Source: Burkholderia sp. USMB20 (GTDB lineage: Bacteria; Pseudomonadota; Gammaproteobacteria; Burkholderiales; Burkholderiaceae). From it: a stretch of 64,000 bases of DNA. Positions 1 to 8,399 of this stretch are shown here, piece by piece (the first letter of the stretch is position 1; the number at the start of each line of letters is the position of its first letter). The position numbers and the translations under genes were made by a program. The stretch covers positions 114,656 to 178,655 of the forward strand of contig NZ_JTAN02000014.1 of NCBI RefSeq assembly GCF_000949135.2, given 5' to 3'. The notes under the pieces were generated by a model, which did no database searches, was not told where the DNA came from, and saw only the letters and a program-made list of their open reading frames with translations.

Positions 1-54
1 GAAATCGTGGATCGCGCGCTGACGCTGGCGAAGGCCGGATCGGCGGCGCGGTGA
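1..54 (+). CDS. C-terminal end of an unidentified protein (partial)
   Basis: The window opens inside a reading frame that codes for 17 residues ending TLAKAGSAAR and stops with TGA at 52-54. Too little remains to identify the protein. Its position, left of the packaging genes, suggests it is the last gene of the prophage early region, but that is inference. Confidence 0.4.
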   Translation, partial: EIVDRALTLAKAGSAAR

Positions 55-184
55 GCGCGTAGTCGGGCGTCCGGGTGTCCCAAAACACGAGGGAAACATC
101 CTAGCCAGATGGCTGAAGTGGACGTATCGGGTCGAATCTGCACTATCGGGCGAAGAGCCATGACGAGATCATGTACGTGAGTCA

Positions 185-219
185 AGACCTGATCTGTCAG
201 TCACCGTCAGATCAGGTCT
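185..219. repeat. Perfect 12-bp inverted repeat (hairpin or operator)
   Basis: Arms AGACCTGATCTG (185-196) and CAGATCAGGTCT (208-219) are perfect reverse complements around an 11-nt spacer. No T-run follows, so it is not a classical intrinsic terminator. It could be a regulator binding site or an RNA hairpin. It lies in the stretch 55-342, in which I see no convincing gene. Confidence 0.6.
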
Positions 220-342
220 GAATTGCTTCGCCGTCACTTCATCAAGGGCCGTGATCGACCCGGTTCAGTCTTCGGTTCCACGTGTACGAACGTCAAGACC
301 GAACTCAACAGCAGACAATCCAGGCCTCGTTCATGCCCCGGA

Positions 343-546
343 CTATTCCGGGTTACTGTCGATTATCGAGCTGCGCTGCGCGTATAAGTCGCCGAGCAAG
401 TTGCGCATCGATTGGAGGACTGCCTTTGCCGTAGACTGCGACGCCGCCAACTGGTCGATTCGCCACATCTGAGACGTCATCTGCGTTTCGATATCGACAA
501 TTGCCTGCTCGATGGTGGCAAGCGCTTTGACCCGGGACTCGTCCAT
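343..546 (-). CDS. Small hypothetical prophage protein (67 aa)
   Basis: I chose the start at 546 because AGGAGA lies a good distance upstream on the minus strand; the frame stays open further upstream but without a better start. The product (MDESRVKALATIEQ...) is mostly helical, and about half of it is predicted amphipathic helix of the kind found in small coiled-coil or DNA-associated phage proteins. It is transcribed against the late genes, which is typical of small accessory or regulatory phage genes. I do not recognise the family. Confidence 0.5.
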   Translation of the reverse strand: MDESRVKALATIEQAIVDIETQMTSQMWRIDQLAASQSTAKAVLQSMRNLLGDLYAQRSSIIDSNPE

Positions 547-788
547 GATCGGATTCTCCTGTAGATTTCGACCGGTCAGTCCGGCCATACAGTCGTGAAA
601 GCGGGTCCCGTCCTCACGCGTGGATACTATCGCGGACAGAGAGCCTGAAGTGCAAATGTGCCGCCGCCAGCTCGATTCCGTCTCTATGAAACCCATGTTG
701 GCAGTATGCATCGAATGCGTGTCACCAGGAATGTCGACTGTCCGCATATCAGGAGACGTTTCTCAAGACGATTGCGATGGACCGCTTG

Positions 789-840
789 TGGCCGAACTGA
801 GTCACACGATACGACGCTGTCTGTTTGGTCTAGTGCAGCC
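789..840 (+). repeat. 52-bp imperfect direct repeat, left copy
   Basis: This segment matches 33,561-33,612 at 47 of 52 positions in the same orientation. Both copies begin TGGCCGAACTGAGTCA and contain GACGCTGTCTGTTTGGT. They lie in noncoding DNA near both ends of the visible prophage part. It resembles dispersed intergenic repeats of beta-proteobacteria; that resemblance is from memory and not verified. Confidence 0.7.
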
Positions 841-936
841 TTGCACAGACCATGGCCAGCTACAACGCGGCGTGATTGACCGACAAAAGGAGGGAGATTA
901 GGCAATCTAAACTTTCGGCTCGCCACATAACACAAG

Positions 937-975
937 ACGAAACCCCGTGCGGCGAAGGCTGTGCGGGGTTTTGTC
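937..975 (+). terminator. Rho-independent terminator-like hairpin
   Basis: GACGAAACCCCG (937-948) can pair with CGGGGTTTTGTC downstream with one mismatch, and the 3' arm carries a TTTT stretch. It lies just before the first late gene, so it probably insulates the packaging genes from upstream transcription. Confidence 0.55.
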
Positions 976-994
976 GTTTCCGAAGGGTAATGCG

Positions 995-1249
995 ATGGGT
1001 AATGGACTCAAGGTGGTAGTGCTCGGGGCTTCGGCTCGTATCCGTGCGGCCATGCGTGCGCTGGTGAACCCGGTCTGCGAGTGCGCCAATATCTACCCGG
1101 CGGGCCGCATCCCGCACGCGGCCGCGCCGACTGCCCACACGATTTCGCTCGCGCTCGATACGGCAGAGGCTGAAGCCTCGCTCAAGCGCATCCGCGCACA
1201 GATCGAGGTTGCGATCCGCCGCGCAAGCAAGCTGAAGGGGGCGGCATGA
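995..1249 (+). CDS. Hypothetical phage protein (84 aa)
   Basis: First gene of the late cluster. The ATG at 995 follows AAGGG with suitable spacing; an upstream GTG at 947 is rejected because it falls inside the terminator-like hairpin. The stop codon overlaps the next start as ATGA, showing translational coupling. The C-terminal half (TAEAEASLKRIRAQIEVAIR) is a predicted helix. No known domain is recognised; the position just before the HNH gene suggests a packaging-region accessory protein. Confidence 0.6.
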   Translation: MGNGLKVVVLGASARIRAAMRALVNPVCECANIYPAGRIPHAAAPTAHTISLALDTAEAEASLKRIRAQIEVAIRRASKLKGAA

Positions 1250-1491
1250 GCACCCGTCCTGCCAACGCCCCGGCCGTGCTCGTCCGTGTCGATGGCGAAA
1301 CCTTGACGCATGGCCAGCCTCTGACCGGGCTGCTGCTCATTAGACACGACGGCCACACGTATGGAACGGATATCCGCATCGGTGCAGAGCACAACGGTTC
1401 TCTGTGCTACCCGGCGCTCGATTGGCGTCTGCTCGATGATCGGTGCGACGAAGAGGTGAGCAATGGGTCGACTCAAGACGCTCCCGTCTAA
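1246..1491 (+). CDS. Hypothetical phage protein (81 aa)
   Basis: It starts with ATG inside an ATGA overlap with the upstream gene and overlaps the HNH gene downstream by 29 bases. The predicted product is beta-rich in the middle (VLVRVDGETLTHG, LTGLLLIRHDGHTYG) and acidic at the C-terminus. No family is recognised. The tight spacing makes it part of the same transcription unit as the HNH and terminase genes. Confidence 0.55.
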   Translation: MSTRPANAPAVLVRVDGETLTHGQPLTGLLLIRHDGHTYGTDIRIGAEHNGSLCYPALDWRLLDDRCDEEVSNGSTQDAPV

Positions 1492-1858
1492 GCTGAAGGC
1501 CGCGCCGTCCCGTGTGCAGACGATCACGGGCGGCTCGTGGCGTGGCACACGGACGACAGCAGCGGCACGAGGCTACGGCGCTGACTGGCGCCGCCTGCGT
1601 GCTGCTCACCTGCTGGCGCATCCCCACTGCGTGTTCTGCCTTCGCGACTACGACATGGCGGGTCTGTCGCCTGCCGACGTGATCCTTACCTGTGCAGAGC
1701 GCGGCCTTGTCGAGCCGATCGGCACCATTGGCGATCACATCGTTCCGCACCAGGGCAACGATCGCCTGCGGCTCGACCCGCGAAACGTTCAGACCCTGTG
1801 CAAACCGCATCACGACGGAGAGAAGGCGCAGGCCGAGCGCGCTGCCGGATACCGATAG
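1463..1858 (+). CDS. HNH endonuclease, phage packaging type
   Basis: The 131-aa protein has a basic N-terminus, a zinc-binding HCVFC pair near residues 54-58 and a C-terminal HNH core: DHIVPH, then NVQTLCKPHHD, with the second zinc site formed by C and H. HNH nucleases next to the terminase genes are a hallmark of HK97-like phages, where they help the terminase cut concatemeric DNA at cos or pac sites. The family and location agree well. The start at 1463 overlaps the upstream gene; no better start is visible. Confidence 0.88.
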   Translation: MGRLKTLPSKLKAAPSRVQTITGGSWRGTRTTAAARGYGADWRRLRAAHLLAHPHCVFCLRDYDMAGLSPADVILTCAERGLVEPIGTIGDHIVPHQGNDRLRLDPRNVQTLCKPHHDGEKAQAERAAGYR

Positions 1859-2082
1859 CGCGGTGCCGTGCAGGGTCGGTCGACGGGCCTTAAACCGCAC
1901 CTTAACAGGCCGTGAACACGCGCACGCGCGACCGCGCATATCCATAAAAACCCAATGAAATCAATGGATTGCGATCGCGGGCGATGCTTGGGGGCGGGGG
2001 TATCGAAAGTTTTCGGGGAAAAACCGCGAAGACCGACCGCTCCCGCACGCGGGGATTTTTTACCCCTTTTGAGGATTTGTTA
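1859..2082. other. Gap before terminase genes (possible cos region)
   Basis: These 224 bases hold no gene. They contain G-rich tracts near 1980-2020 and the hairpin-like GGGGATTTTTTACCCC near 2061-2076. In HK97-like phages the cos site usually lies just upstream of the small terminase gene, so this is the best candidate cos region. No cohesive-end sequence can be named from the sequence alone. Confidence 0.35.
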
Positions 2083-2619
2083 ATGGCGTTAACAGCGAAA
2101 AAGCGCCTGTTTGCCGATGCCGTTATCGCCGGAAAGTCCAATAAGGATGCGGCTTTGGCGGCTGGCTACAGCGCTAAAACGGCTGCTCAGTCGGGGTCTC
2201 GCCTTGTTAAAGACCCCGATGTTAAAAGGTACCTCGCCAAGCGACGGGGGGAGGCGAAGGTGACCCCGGGTGATGTCCCTGATACCCCGGAGGCGGCGAA
2301 GGCGAAGGACGCGGCTAAGAGGGCTGCTGCTGCTGCGACTCGGGCGGCGAATGCTGCTGCGGCAGCAGGATTCAATCTCGATTCGCTGCTGACGTTCAAA
2401 GACCCGCGCGATTTTCTGCTGGCGACCATGAACGACGCGGAGACAGAACAGAAGCTACGCGTGCAGGCTGCGTCTGTGCTGATGCCCTACGTGCATGCGA
2501 AGAAGGGTGAGGGCGGGAAGAAGGATGCCCGTGACGAAGCGGCGAAAGCGGCGGCGTCGAAGTTCGGGGGCGCACCGCCAGCGCCGCGACTGGCGGCAAC
2601 TGGAGGGCGAAAGGTTTGA
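2083..2619 (+). CDS. Terminase small subunit
   Basis: The 178-aa product begins MALTAKKRLFADAVIAGKSN, followed by the helix-turn-helix-like DAALAAGYSAKTAAQSGSRL typical of the Terminase_2 family, which recognises the packaging site on phage DNA and recruits the large subunit. The middle is an alanine/lysine-rich coiled segment; the C-terminal part (FKDPRDFLLATMND...) fits the oligomerisation region. The ATG at 2083 follows GAGG by 8 bases; the frame extends upstream to 1969 without a ribosome binding site. The large subunit starts inside its stop codon. Confidence 0.85.
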   Translation: MALTAKKRLFADAVIAGKSNKDAALAAGYSAKTAAQSGSRLVKDPDVKRYLAKRRGEAKVTPGDVPDTPEAAKAKDAAKRAAAAATRAANAAAAAGFNLDSLLTFKDPRDFLLATMNDAETEQKLRVQAASVLMPYVHAKKGEGGKKDARDEAAKAAASKFGGAPPAPRLAATGGRKV

Positions 2620-4367
2620 CCCCGGAGCAACAAGCGACAGTGCTCGAATGGACGACCTCGTGCGTCGATTGGGGCCAGCGCCTGAAGGAAGGCCGGACGA
2701 TCATTCCGCCGCCGATCTTTCCCGAAGAGGCAGAGTACGCGCTGTCGATTTTCAAGGAACTGAAGATCGTTGACGCGCCGGGTTCGCCTACGTTCGGTGA
2801 GGCCAGCGCGGAATGGGTGTTCGACCTCGTGGCGTCGATCTTTGGCGCATACGACCGGGCGAATAACCGACGCCTGATTACCGAATGGTTCGTGTGCCTG
2901 CCGAAGAAGAACAGTAAATCGACGCTGGCCGCCGGGATCATGATGACGGCCATGCTCGTGAACCAACGCCAGTCGGCTGAATTCGTGATCCTGGCGCCGA
3001 CGATCGAAGTCGCGGGCAACAGCTTCGCGCCGTCGCGCGACATGGTGAAGCACGAGCCGGAGCTAGAGCCGATCTTTCAGGTGCAAACGCACCTGAAGAC
3101 GATCACGCACCTAGTGAGCGGGGCAACGCTCAAGGTAGTGGCCGCTGACGCCAACACAGTGTCGGGCAAGAAATCGGTCGGCACGCTCGTTGACGAGCTA
3201 TGGCTGTTCGGCAAGATGGCGGCCGCCGAAGACATGCTACGGGAAGCCACGGGCGGGCTGGCGTCGCGCACGGAAGGCTTCGTCATCTACCTCACAACCA
3301 TGTCCAACGAACCGCCGGCCGGCGTGTTCGCGAAGAAGCTGCGATATGCGCGCGATGTGCGCGACGGGCTGGTGAATGACCCGCAATTCGTCCCCGTGAT
3401 CTACGAGCACCCGGTCGACCTCGTGAAGTCGAAGGCTCACCTTGAAGTCGAGAATCTGGCGATGGTGAACCCGAATTTCGGGTACAGCGTCGACCAGAGC
3501 TTTCTGGAGCGGGAGTATCGGAAGGCGAAGGAAGAGGGCGAAGAATCGTTCCGTGGCTTTCTCGCGAAGCATGCGAACGTGGAAATCGGCCTTGCCCTGC
3601 GTTCCGATCGCTGGATCGGTGCCGACTATTGGGAGGGCAGCGCATGCGCCCGCGCCCTGTCCGTGGACGAACTGATTGAAGTCTGCGAAGTGATTTCTGT
3701 TGGGATCGACGGCGGCGGCCTAGACGACCTGCTCGGGCTGTCTCTGGTCGGCCGCATCAAGGGTACGCGCGATTGGCTCGCGTGGTGCCACGCATGGGCC
3801 GCGCCGTCGGTGCTCGAACGCCGGAAGGAAATCGTGACAGTGCTGCGCGATTTCGAGAAGGACGGAGACCTAACGATGATTAAGCGACCGGGCGCTCAGA
3901 TTGGCGAAGTCGTGGATATCGTGAAGCGTGTCTATGATGCGAACCTGTTGGACAAGGTGGGTCTTGACCCGGCCGGTGTCGGGGCGATTCTCGACGCGCT
4001 GGCCGTGGCGAAGATTCCTGAGGAACAGATTTGCGCGGTCTCGCAGGGATGGAAACTGAGCGGCGCGATTCGGGTAACGCAGGATCGCATCAGCTTCGCA
4101 TGCGGCAACGTAGCGGCGGAAGGTGAGGATCCGGTCGAAGGCTCGCTTATGCACGACGGTTCGCGCCTGATGGCGTGGTGCGTCGGGAACGCCCGGGTCG
4201 TGCCGGTCGGCAATGCCTTCAACGTGACCAAACAGGCGTCAGGCTCGGCCAAGATTGACGCCCTTATGGCGCTGTTCAACGCGGTCTCGCTGATGATGTT
4301 GAACCCTGAAGCGAAGATGAAATCGGTGTACGAGACGCGGGGCGTCCGTCGCCTTGGATGGAGGTAA
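2616..4367 (+). CDS. Terminase large subunit
   Basis: This 583-aa protein is the DNA-packaging motor and nuclease of the Terminase_1 (HK97 type) family. Residues 96-103 (PKKNSKST) form the variant Walker A motif, LVDELWLF around 191-198 (D193, E194) is the Walker B, and the C-terminal half holds the RNase H-like nuclease beginning VGIDGGGLDD near residue 367. Translation starts at a TTG that overlaps the small-subunit stop (TTGA), with GGAGGG about 8 bases upstream. Length is normal for the family and there is no sign of truncation. Confidence 0.95.
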   Translation: MTPEQQATVLEWTTSCVDWGQRLKEGRTIIPPPIFPEEAEYALSIFKELKIVDAPGSPTFGEASAEWVFDLVASIFGAYDRANNRRLITEWFVCLPKKNSKSTLAAGIMMTAMLVNQRQSAEFVILAPTIEVAGNSFAPSRDMVKHEPELEPIFQVQTHLKTITHLVSGATLKVVAADANTVSGKKSVGTLVDELWLFGKMAAAEDMLREATGGLASRTEGFVIYLTTMSNEPPAGVFAKKLRYARDVRDGLVNDPQFVPVIYEHPVDLVKSKAHLEVENLAMVNPNFGYSVDQSFLEREYRKAKEEGEESFRGFLAKHANVEIGLALRSDRWIGADYWEGSACARALSVDELIEVCEVISVGIDGGGLDDLLGLSLVGRIKGTRDWLAWCHAWAAPSVLERRKEIVTVLRDFEKDGDLTMIKRPGAQIGEVVDIVKRVYDANLLDKVGLDPAGVGAILDALAVAKIPEEQICAVSQGWKLSGAIRVTQDRISFACGNVAAEGEDPVEGSLMHDGSRLMAWCVGNARVVPVGNAFNVTKQASGSAKIDALMALFNAVSLMMLNPEAKMKSVYETRGVRRLGWR

Positions 4368-4371
4368 AACG

Positions 4372-5670
4372 ATGGGGATTTTCGACCGCTTCCGCTCTCG
4401 GGCTGCGTCGAGGCCTGCGACGGTGCGCGTTGAGCCGGCTGTGCGGGCTTCAGTGGCACCGGGTGGGGGCGATGCGTTCGACGGCTTGGACGATCCGCGC
4501 CTGCTCGAATACATGCGGCGCGGCGAGTACGACGGCGGCGACCTGTACGGCGAGCGGCGGCTCAAAAATATGGCGCTGCTGCGGTGCGTGACGCTTATCA
4601 GCAACTCGATCGGCATGATGCCGGTGAACCTCATGGCGAGCGACAAAACGCGCGCCGTGCAGGAAAGCAACCCGGCGCACAAACTGCTGCGCGGCAAGCC
4701 GAACACGTGGCAGACGCCGTCCGAATTGAAGACGCTCGTTACTATGCACGCGCTGCTCGATGGGAACGGGTACGCGCGGGTAGTCAGGTCCCCGATAGAT
4801 GATAAGCCGATCGCGATCATCCCGTGCCGGCGACACAGCACGTCACCGCGCATGCTGCCAGGTTTCGAGCTGGTGTATCAGCACGTCGACATGTTCGGAA
4901 AATCGGTGACGCTGCCGGCGCGCGACGTCTTGCACCTGCGTGACGTGACGCTCGACGGCATTCACGGAATCAGCCGTCTGAGGCTCGGTCATCGCGCACT
5001 CGATCTTGCCGAGTCGACAGAGAAGGCTACCGCGAACCTGTTTAAACGTGGCGTGATGGCAGCGGGCGCGATCGAGGTAACTGGCGCCCTGTCCGATCAG
5101 GCATACGAGCGCATGAAGACCTCGATCGAAGAGGATCACGGCGGTGCCGACAACTTCGCATCGTGGTTCGTGCTCGAAGAAGGGGCGAAGGCCAACCCGT
5201 TCTCGACAAAGGCTACGGACGCGCAGCAGATCGACAACCGGAACCATCAGATCGAGGAAATCGCGCGCATGTACGGGGTGCCGCGACCGCTGCTGATGAT
5301 GAGTGACACGTCGTGGGGATCGGGCATCGAGCAGCTTGCAATCTTCTTCATTCAGTACGGTTTGGCGCCCTGGTTCGTCAAGTGGGAAGAGGCACTTTCT
5401 CGTGTCATGCTCACGGACGCACAGGCCAACCGGCTGATGTACAAATTCGATGAGTCGATGCTGTTGCGCGGCACGCTCAACGATCAAGCCGCGTTCTTTA
5501 GCAAGGCGCTCGGCGCTGGTGGTTCCGCTCCTTGGATGAGTCAAAACGAAGTACGTGAGGCGATGGACTATCCGCGATCCGCCGATCCTGTGGCAGACCA
5601 ACTCCGCAACCCCATGACACAGAAGCCGCAAGGCAAGGAAAACACGAATGACGTTGCTCTCGCTGCCTGA
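4372..5670 (+). CDS. Phage portal protein
   Basis: The 432-aa product matches the HK97 gp3-like portal family: after a variable N-terminus come RRLKNMALLRCVTLISNSIG and, later, YGVPRPLLMM and WGSGIEQLA-type segments. Twelve copies form the ring at one vertex through which DNA enters. The start at 4372 has GGAGG (4360-4364) with a 7-base gap; it lies 4 bases after the terminase stop. The C-terminal 23 bases overlap the protease gene, a common coupling of portal and protease. Confidence 0.95.
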   Translation: MGIFDRFRSRAASRPATVRVEPAVRASVAPGGGDAFDGLDDPRLLEYMRRGEYDGGDLYGERRLKNMALLRCVTLISNSIGMMPVNLMASDKTRAVQESNPAHKLLRGKPNTWQTPSELKTLVTMHALLDGNGYARVVRSPIDDKPIAIIPCRRHSTSPRMLPGFELVYQHVDMFGKSVTLPARDVLHLRDVTLDGIHGISRLRLGHRALDLAESTEKATANLFKRGVMAAGAIEVTGALSDQAYERMKTSIEEDHGGADNFASWFVLEEGAKANPFSTKATDAQQIDNRNHQIEEIARMYGVPRPLLMMSDTSWGSGIEQLAIFFIQYGLAPWFVKWEEALSRVMLTDAQANRLMYKFDESMLLRGTLNDQAAFFSKALGAGGSAPWMSQNEVREAMDYPRSADPVADQLRNPMTQKPQGKENTNDVALAA

Positions 5671-6508
5671 AATCCGGGCTGAAGAAATGATGAAGGGTGC
5701 GCGCCCGACGCTGCGTGAAGACGCTGTTGCGCGATGGAACCCCGAAGTGCAGATGGCCGTAAACGCTGCCGATGCGAACGCAACGATCAGCATGTACGGC
5801 CAGATCGGGGAGACGTGGGACGGAACCGGGATCACGAGCAATCGGATCGCAGCCGCGCTGCGAAACGTCGGCGCTGGCAAGGACGTTGTCGTGAATATCA
5901 ACTCTCCCGGCGGAGATTTTTTCGAGGGTGTTGCGATCTACAATTTGCTCCGCCAACACGATGCGCATGTGACGGTCAACATCATGTCTCTCGCGGCGTC
6001 GGCAGCGTCAGTAGTCGCGATGGCCGGCGATGTGATCAACATCGGTGAGGGCGCATTCCTGATGATCCACAACGCTTGGTCCGTGGTCGTCGGGAATCGC
6101 AACGACCTGAAGGACGCGGCAAAGACGCTCGGCCGTTTCGATGATGCGATGGCGAGCCTCTACGCGAAGCGGACGGGTATGAGCAAGTCCGACGCACAGG
6201 TGCTGATGGACAAAGAAAGCTGGATCGGTGCCGACGACGCTGTAAAGCAAGGATTCGCTACCGGGACGCTCGGAACCGTCGTGTCGACCGCGAGCAAGGG
6301 CAACAAGAATGCCCGTGCACTCGCACTGGTCGAGGCATCGCTCACGAACGGAGGTTACTCCGCCGCAGAGCGACGCGAAGTGCTTGCGAAACTGTCGGGG
6401 GCAACCCTCGACGCTGCACCCGCACAGGCGCAGTCGCAGAACGCAGTTGAAGGCGCGTCCGATGTGGCTGCGTCGCTGCAAAACCTGATTAATTTGATGG
6501 GGGGGTAA
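5648..6508 (+). CDS. Prohead (head maturation) protease, ClpP/S14-like
   Basis: The 286-aa protein has the ClpP fold: VVNINSPGGDFFEGVAIYN, then MSLAASAASVVAMAGD with the nucleophilic serine, and MIHNAW with the catalytic histidine. In HK97-like phages this enzyme cleaves the scaffold (delta) domain of the capsid protein during maturation. The C-terminal 80 residues are low-complexity alanine/glutamine-rich and may aid assembly. It is unrelated in role to the host clpP at 43.8 kb. AAGGA precedes the start, which lies inside the portal gene. Confidence 0.93.
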   Translation: MTLLSLPEIRAEEMMKGARPTLREDAVARWNPEVQMAVNAADANATISMYGQIGETWDGTGITSNRIAAALRNVGAGKDVVVNINSPGGDFFEGVAIYNLLRQHDAHVTVNIMSLAASAASVVAMAGDVINIGEGAFLMIHNAWSVVVGNRNDLKDAAKTLGRFDDAMASLYAKRTGMSKSDAQVLMDKESWIGADDAVKQGFATGTLGTVVSTASKGNKNARALALVEASLTNGGYSAAERREVLAKLSGATLDAAPAQAQSQNAVEGASDVAASLQNLINLMGG

Positions 6509-6513
6509 GAAGT

Positions 6514-7812
6514 ATGGCGAAGACGATCACGATCGCAGCTGCACTGGCTGCTGCTGCGGGCATTCTGGCGGCCGGCCCGAGTCACGCGAAGCCGACGCGC
6601 GGTATGGTCGCGGTGCGCGCTGACGCTGCGAGCCTGTCGACCATCAAGGCTCTGATCGAAAGCGTGAACACGACGTTCGCGCAGTACAAGGCGGAGAACG
6701 ATAAGGCGATCGCGGAGATCAAGGCGAAGGGCGGCGCGCACGAGGACACGGTGCGCAAGGTCGAAGAGATGAGCAACGACGTGTCGACCATTCAGGCTGC
6801 AATCGACAAGATGGCGATCCAGATGGCGGGCGGCCTCGGCGGCGGCGAAGGTCGGGTGCGTGACCGCGAGTACAGCGACGCGTTTTCGGCGCACATCAAG
6901 CGCGGCGACGTGTCGGCATCGCTGAACAAGGGCGTCGCGGAAGAAGGCGGTTACCTGTCCCCGATCGAGTGGGATCGCACGATCACGGACAAGCTGGTGC
7001 TGGTCTCGCCCATGCGTCAAATCTGCCGCGTGCAGCCGACGGGAAAGGCTGCGTATTCGAAGCTGTTCAACATGCGTGGCACGGAATCGGGCTGGGTCGG
7101 CGAAGAGGACGAGCGCCCGAACACCGCTACGGCGGGGTTCAAGTCGCTGACGTACAAGACGGGCGAAATCTACGCGAATCCGTCGGCTACCCAGCAAATG
7201 CTGGACGACTCGGAAATCGACCTCGAAGCGTGGCTCGCGGCCGAAGTCGAACTCGAATTCGCGCGTCAGGAAGGCATCGGCTTCCTGTCGGGTACGGGCG
7301 ACAAGAAGCCGACCGGACTGCTCACGTACATCGAGGGCAATGCGAACGCGAACGCGCACCCGCTCGGCGCGATCCCGGCCGTCGTGTCGGGCGATGCGAA
7401 CACGATCACCGCAGACTCGATCTACGACGTGATCTATGACCTTCCGTCGATCTTCACGCAGAACGCTCGATTCACGATGAACCGCACGACGCAGGGCAAG
7501 GTTCGCAAGCTGAAGGACGGCATGGGTCAGTACCTCTGGCAACCGTCGCTCGTCGCTGGTCAGCCGTCGACGCTGGCAGGCTACGCGATCACGGAACTGC
7601 CGGACATGCCGGACGTTGCGGCCGGCGCGACCCCGATCATGTTCGGCGACTTCATGCGCGGCTATCTGATCAACGATCGCGTCGGTGTCCGTGTCCTGCG
7701 TGACCCGTACACCAACAAGCCGAACGTCTCGTTCTACACGACGAAGCGCGTCGGCGGTGGTCTGCTCACGCCGGAAGTGTTCCGCGCGCTGAAGGTCGGC
7801 GCAGCGGGTTAA
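6514..7812 (+). CDS. Major capsid protein (HK97 gp5-like)
   Basis: The 432-aa product has a long helical N-terminal region (about residues 40-110, delta/scaffold domain with ALIESVNTTFAQYKAENDKA) and then the HK97 fold, with markers EEGGYLSPIEWDRTI, SGWVGEEDERP and FLSGTGDKKPTGLL. It follows the protease by 5 bases. Unusually, residues 1-25 (hydrophobic alanine run ending SHA) look like a signal peptide. An internal ATG at 6604 (MVAVRADAAS) would remove this, but neither start has a strong ribosome binding site. The delta domain would be cut off by the upstream protease. Confidence 0.94.
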   Translation: MAKTITIAAALAAAAGILAAGPSHAKPTRGMVAVRADAASLSTIKALIESVNTTFAQYKAENDKAIAEIKAKGGAHEDTVRKVEEMSNDVSTIQAAIDKMAIQMAGGLGGGEGRVRDREYSDAFSAHIKRGDVSASLNKGVAEEGGYLSPIEWDRTITDKLVLVSPMRQICRVQPTGKAAYSKLFNMRGTESGWVGEEDERPNTATAGFKSLTYKTGEIYANPSATQQMLDDSEIDLEAWLAAEVELEFARQEGIGFLSGTGDKKPTGLLTYIEGNANANAHPLGAIPAVVSGDANTITADSIYDVIYDLPSIFTQNARFTMNRTTQGKVRKLKDGMGQYLWQPSLVAGQPSTLAGYAITELPDMPDVAAGATPIMFGDFMRGYLINDRVGVRVLRDPYTNKPNVSFYTTKRVGGGLLTPEVFRALKVGAAG

Positions 7813-7868
7813 TCGTTTAAACGTGGTGGGCGGCTCAGAACATGGCCGTCTATCACTCAGGAATACTA

Positions 7869-8051
7869 ATGGGTAATTTTGCGAAGAAGTGGAGGGGCGT
7901 CCCCAAGGGGGGCATTTACCCCGTGCAGTACGTTCCCGGCGACGAGTGTCCGGATGAGCTGGAAGGTGCGGCGGCAGAGGCCGGCGTGCTGGAAGGCATG
8001 GACAAGCCGGCAATCAGCCAGCCTGCCCCGACGCGCGGCCGCGGGAAGTAG
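7869..8051 (+). CDS. Hypothetical head-region protein (60 aa)
   Basis: Small gene between capsid and connector. The ATG at 7869 is preceded by AGGA with 6 bases spacing; a start at 7842 would add nine residues but has no ribosome binding site. The product (MGNFAKKWRGVPKGGIYPVQ...) is rich in proline, glycine and acidic residues. The position matches small head proteins (decoration or completion) of HK97-like phages, but no family is recognised. Confidence 0.6.
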   Translation: MGNFAKKWRGVPKGGIYPVQYVPGDECPDELEGAAAEAGVLEGMDKPAISQPAPTRGRGK

Positions 8052-8054
8052 TCG

Positions 8055-8399
8055 ATGCCGCTCGTTGACCTGAATTTAGCGATCAAGTTCGTGCGTCAGG
8101 ATGAGGGGATCGAGGACGATGTTATTCAGGTGCTTTTGGACGCGGCAACTCAGTCCGCCGTCGACTACCTCAATCGCGACGTGTACGAGGACGACGATGC
8201 GCTCGCACTGGCTGTCACAGAGAATCGCGCAGGCCCGCATGCGATGGTCATCAACGGCGCGATCCGTGCCGCGATCCTCAAGGCATGCGCGGAGTTGTAT
8301 GCGAATCGCGAAGAGACGTACGCGGCGACGAAAATCGGCAAAGTCCCATTCAATGCGCAAGACCTGTTGCGACCGCACCGAATCGTCCAGGGGGTCTAA
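8055..8399 (+). CDS. Head-tail connector protein (gp6-like)
   Basis: The 114-aa product fits the Phage_connect_1 (HK97 gp6/YqbG) family: LAIKFVRQDEGIEDDVIQVLLDAA, then AVDYLNRDVY and INGAIRAAILKACAELYANREE. Such proteins form a ring below the portal as the first head-completion layer. It starts 3 bases after the preceding stop and ends one base before the next start, so it is tightly coupled with the neighbouring connectors. Confidence 0.88.
   Translation: MPLVDLNLAIKFVRQDEGIEDDVIQVLLDAATQSAVDYLNRDVYEDDDALALAVTENRAGPHAMVINGAIRAAILKACAELYANREETYAATKIGKVPFNAQDLLRPHRIVQGV

Larger units (their letters stand above)
547..994. other. Intergenic stretch before the late operon
   Basis: No convincing gene is seen in these 448 bases. 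The stretch holds the promoter side of the minus-strand small gene, one copy of a 52-bp imperfect repeat (789-840) and a terminator-like dyad (937-975). Short open frames on both strands lack ribosome binding sites and recognisable sequence. Confidence 0.5.

Noticed and set aside
251-472. Plus-strand frame of 73 codons opposite the small minus-strand gene
   Set aside because: No ribosome binding site; overlaps a minus-strand gene with a better start context.
1-1000. Integrase or attL at the left end
   Set aside because: No recombinase sequence, tRNA gene or copy of the attR core is seen; the prophage evidently begins outside the window.
2061-2076. GGGGATTTTTTACCCC as a terminator before the small terminase
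   Set aside because: The stem is only four pairs and the T-run lies in the loop, so it is unlikely to terminate transcription.
6355-8013. Minus-strand frame of 552 codons across the capsid gene
   Set aside because: Antisense shadow of protease and capsid genes, with arginine-rich low-complexity product.
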